Made by a program: the position numbers and the translations under genes
Notes under the pieces: generated by a model
What the model was told of the DNA's origin: nothing
Database searches by the model: none
What the model saw: the letters and a program-made list of their open reading frames with translations, nothing else
Assembly (NCBI GenBank): GCA_947445025.1
Contig: CANFCB010000006.1
Location: forward strand, 1-42,722
Source: Myxococcales bacterium
GTDB lineage: Bacteria; Myxococcota; UBA727; JABDBI01
Reading direction: 5' to 3'
Length of the DNA stretch: 42,722 bases
In this document: piece by piece, positions 42,219 to 42,722 of the stretch
Position numbering within the stretch: position 1 is the stretch's first letter
Layout: each line of letters opens with the position of its first letter

Positions 42219-42722
42219 CGCTTTGTTAACCTTTGCAGCTTTCGCTGCGTTAGCTCTAGCTACAGCGGCTTCAGCTGAAGCCGCACGCTTCTTAATCAGA
42301 AAATCATCCATAGCCTGACCAGCAGCAGCGGCACCAGCAACAGCAGCCTCCGCTGCTGTTTTTTTTTCATTAATCTTCTTGCGATAGGCTTCAGCATAAG
42401 CTTCTGCAGGCTCCCCGACAAAATTTGCGCTAGTAGCTGCAGCGTGTGCCTGGCTTATTAGTAATCGCTCCGCGTCATACTTTTCACCTGTTTCTGATAT
42501 CAGAGGCGCGTCCGCAAATGAAACACTCTTATTGACCTGAACCGCGCTAACTACCCCAGTAGCTGGCGCATTCTCCGCAATCGGTTGACTAACAAACGAG
42601 TTTCTCACATTATCTAGCGTTACCTTGCCACCATTGCTGTCTGCGAGTTGGTCAATCTGAGTCCGCACCGCTTCGGGGGTTTGTTGCGTTCCCTGCGCCA
42701 AACGACGCGCTAAGGCGTCACG
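42204..42722 (-). CDS. Alanine-rich protein, N-terminus cut by the window end
   Basis: The frame stays open to the last base, so the gene starts outside. The visible 172 residues match no family I know. The first ~90 are polar (TPEAVRTQIDQLADSNGG, VSFADAPLISETGEKYD). The last ~85 are very rich in Ala, with Lys, Glu and Arg (AEAYRKKINEKKTAAEAAV, AASAEAAVARANAAKAAK), predicting a long amphipathic helix or coiled coil. There is no membrane segment in view. The 3' end overlaps pncC by 15 bp in convergent orientation. It may be another low-complexity helical protein like those at 13889-15975, but it lacks their SSVSDGVWNN block. Confidence 0.55.
   Translation of the reverse strand, partial: RDALARRLAQGTQQTPEAVRTQIDQLADSNGGKVTLDNVRNSFVSQPIAENAPATGVVSAVQVNKSVSFADAPLISETGEKYDAERLLISQAHAAATSANFVGEPAEAYAEAYRKKINEKKTAAEAAVAGAAAAGQAMDDFLIKKRAASAEAAVARANAAKAAKVNKASGAE

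Noticed and set aside
1-42722. tRNA, rRNA genes or CRISPR arrays
   Set aside because: No cloverleaf-like sequence ending in CCA, no rRNA-like stretch and no regularly spaced repeats were seen on reading both strands.

Overview
The window is a chromosomal segment of a Gram-negative bacterium. MurE carries the DNPR motif of meso-diaminopimelate-adding enzymes, and there are several Sec signal peptides, a TolQ-like protein and a LolA-like periplasmic protein. FtsZ, FtsA, ClpP and ClpX sequences, the murC-murB-ftsQ-ftsA-ftsZ order and the signal-peptide-bearing SpoIVB-like (S55) protein most resemble the former Deltaproteobacteria (Myxococcota, Bdellovibrionota and relatives). I infer this from memory of the families, and it has not been tested by phylogeny. 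No rRNA, tRNA, CRISPR array or transposase gene was seen. Both window ends cut through open reading frames.

Layout. 1-1257: a partial ORF ending in a palindromic repeat, then rsfS-rlmH on the minus strand. 1526-4843: an orphan benzoyl-CoA-dihydrodiol lyase gene (boxC), a convergent unknown gene and a periplasmic LolA-like protein. 4858-7352: gpmA, clpP and clpX. 7377-10978: rsgA, HU, yidD, a small membrane hydroxylase, a tolQ-like gene and rpsD with a possible regulated leader. 11251-13818: a PilZ protein, a long acyl-CoA dehydrogenase and a glutaredoxin. 13834-15975: two paralogous, coiled-coil-rich proteins of unknown function, each behind its own near-consensus promoter. 15977-19935: a two-gene unit encoding a permuted S55 serine-protease-like protein and a secreted propeller-like protein. 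19984-22882: speA, a DksA-like gene with a degenerate zinc finger and a hotdog-fold gene.

22961-41260 is a dcw division and cell-wall cluster: rsmH-ftsL-ftsI-murE-murF-mraY-murD-ftsW-murG, an interruption, then murC-murB-ftsQ-ftsA-ftsZ, followed by pgpA and pncC. Most genes overlap by about 4 nt or lie within a few nt, so they are probably co-transcribed and translationally coupled. They build the UDP-MurNAc-pentapeptide and lipid II precursors, polymerise septal peptidoglycan and assemble the Z ring. mraZ and ddl are absent here. A palindromic element lies in frame inside the 3' end of murD.

The most distinctive locus is the 1.7-kb break between murG and murC (33840-35556). It holds an opposite-strand HigBA-type toxin-antitoxin operon, a decayed second copy of the murG 3' end with a 129-bp deletion, a small secreted protein, and 25-bp near-identical direct repeats at both edges. 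The other strongest leads are the coiled-coil paralogue pair, the S55/propeller pair, the orphan boxC and the in-frame palindromic element in murD.
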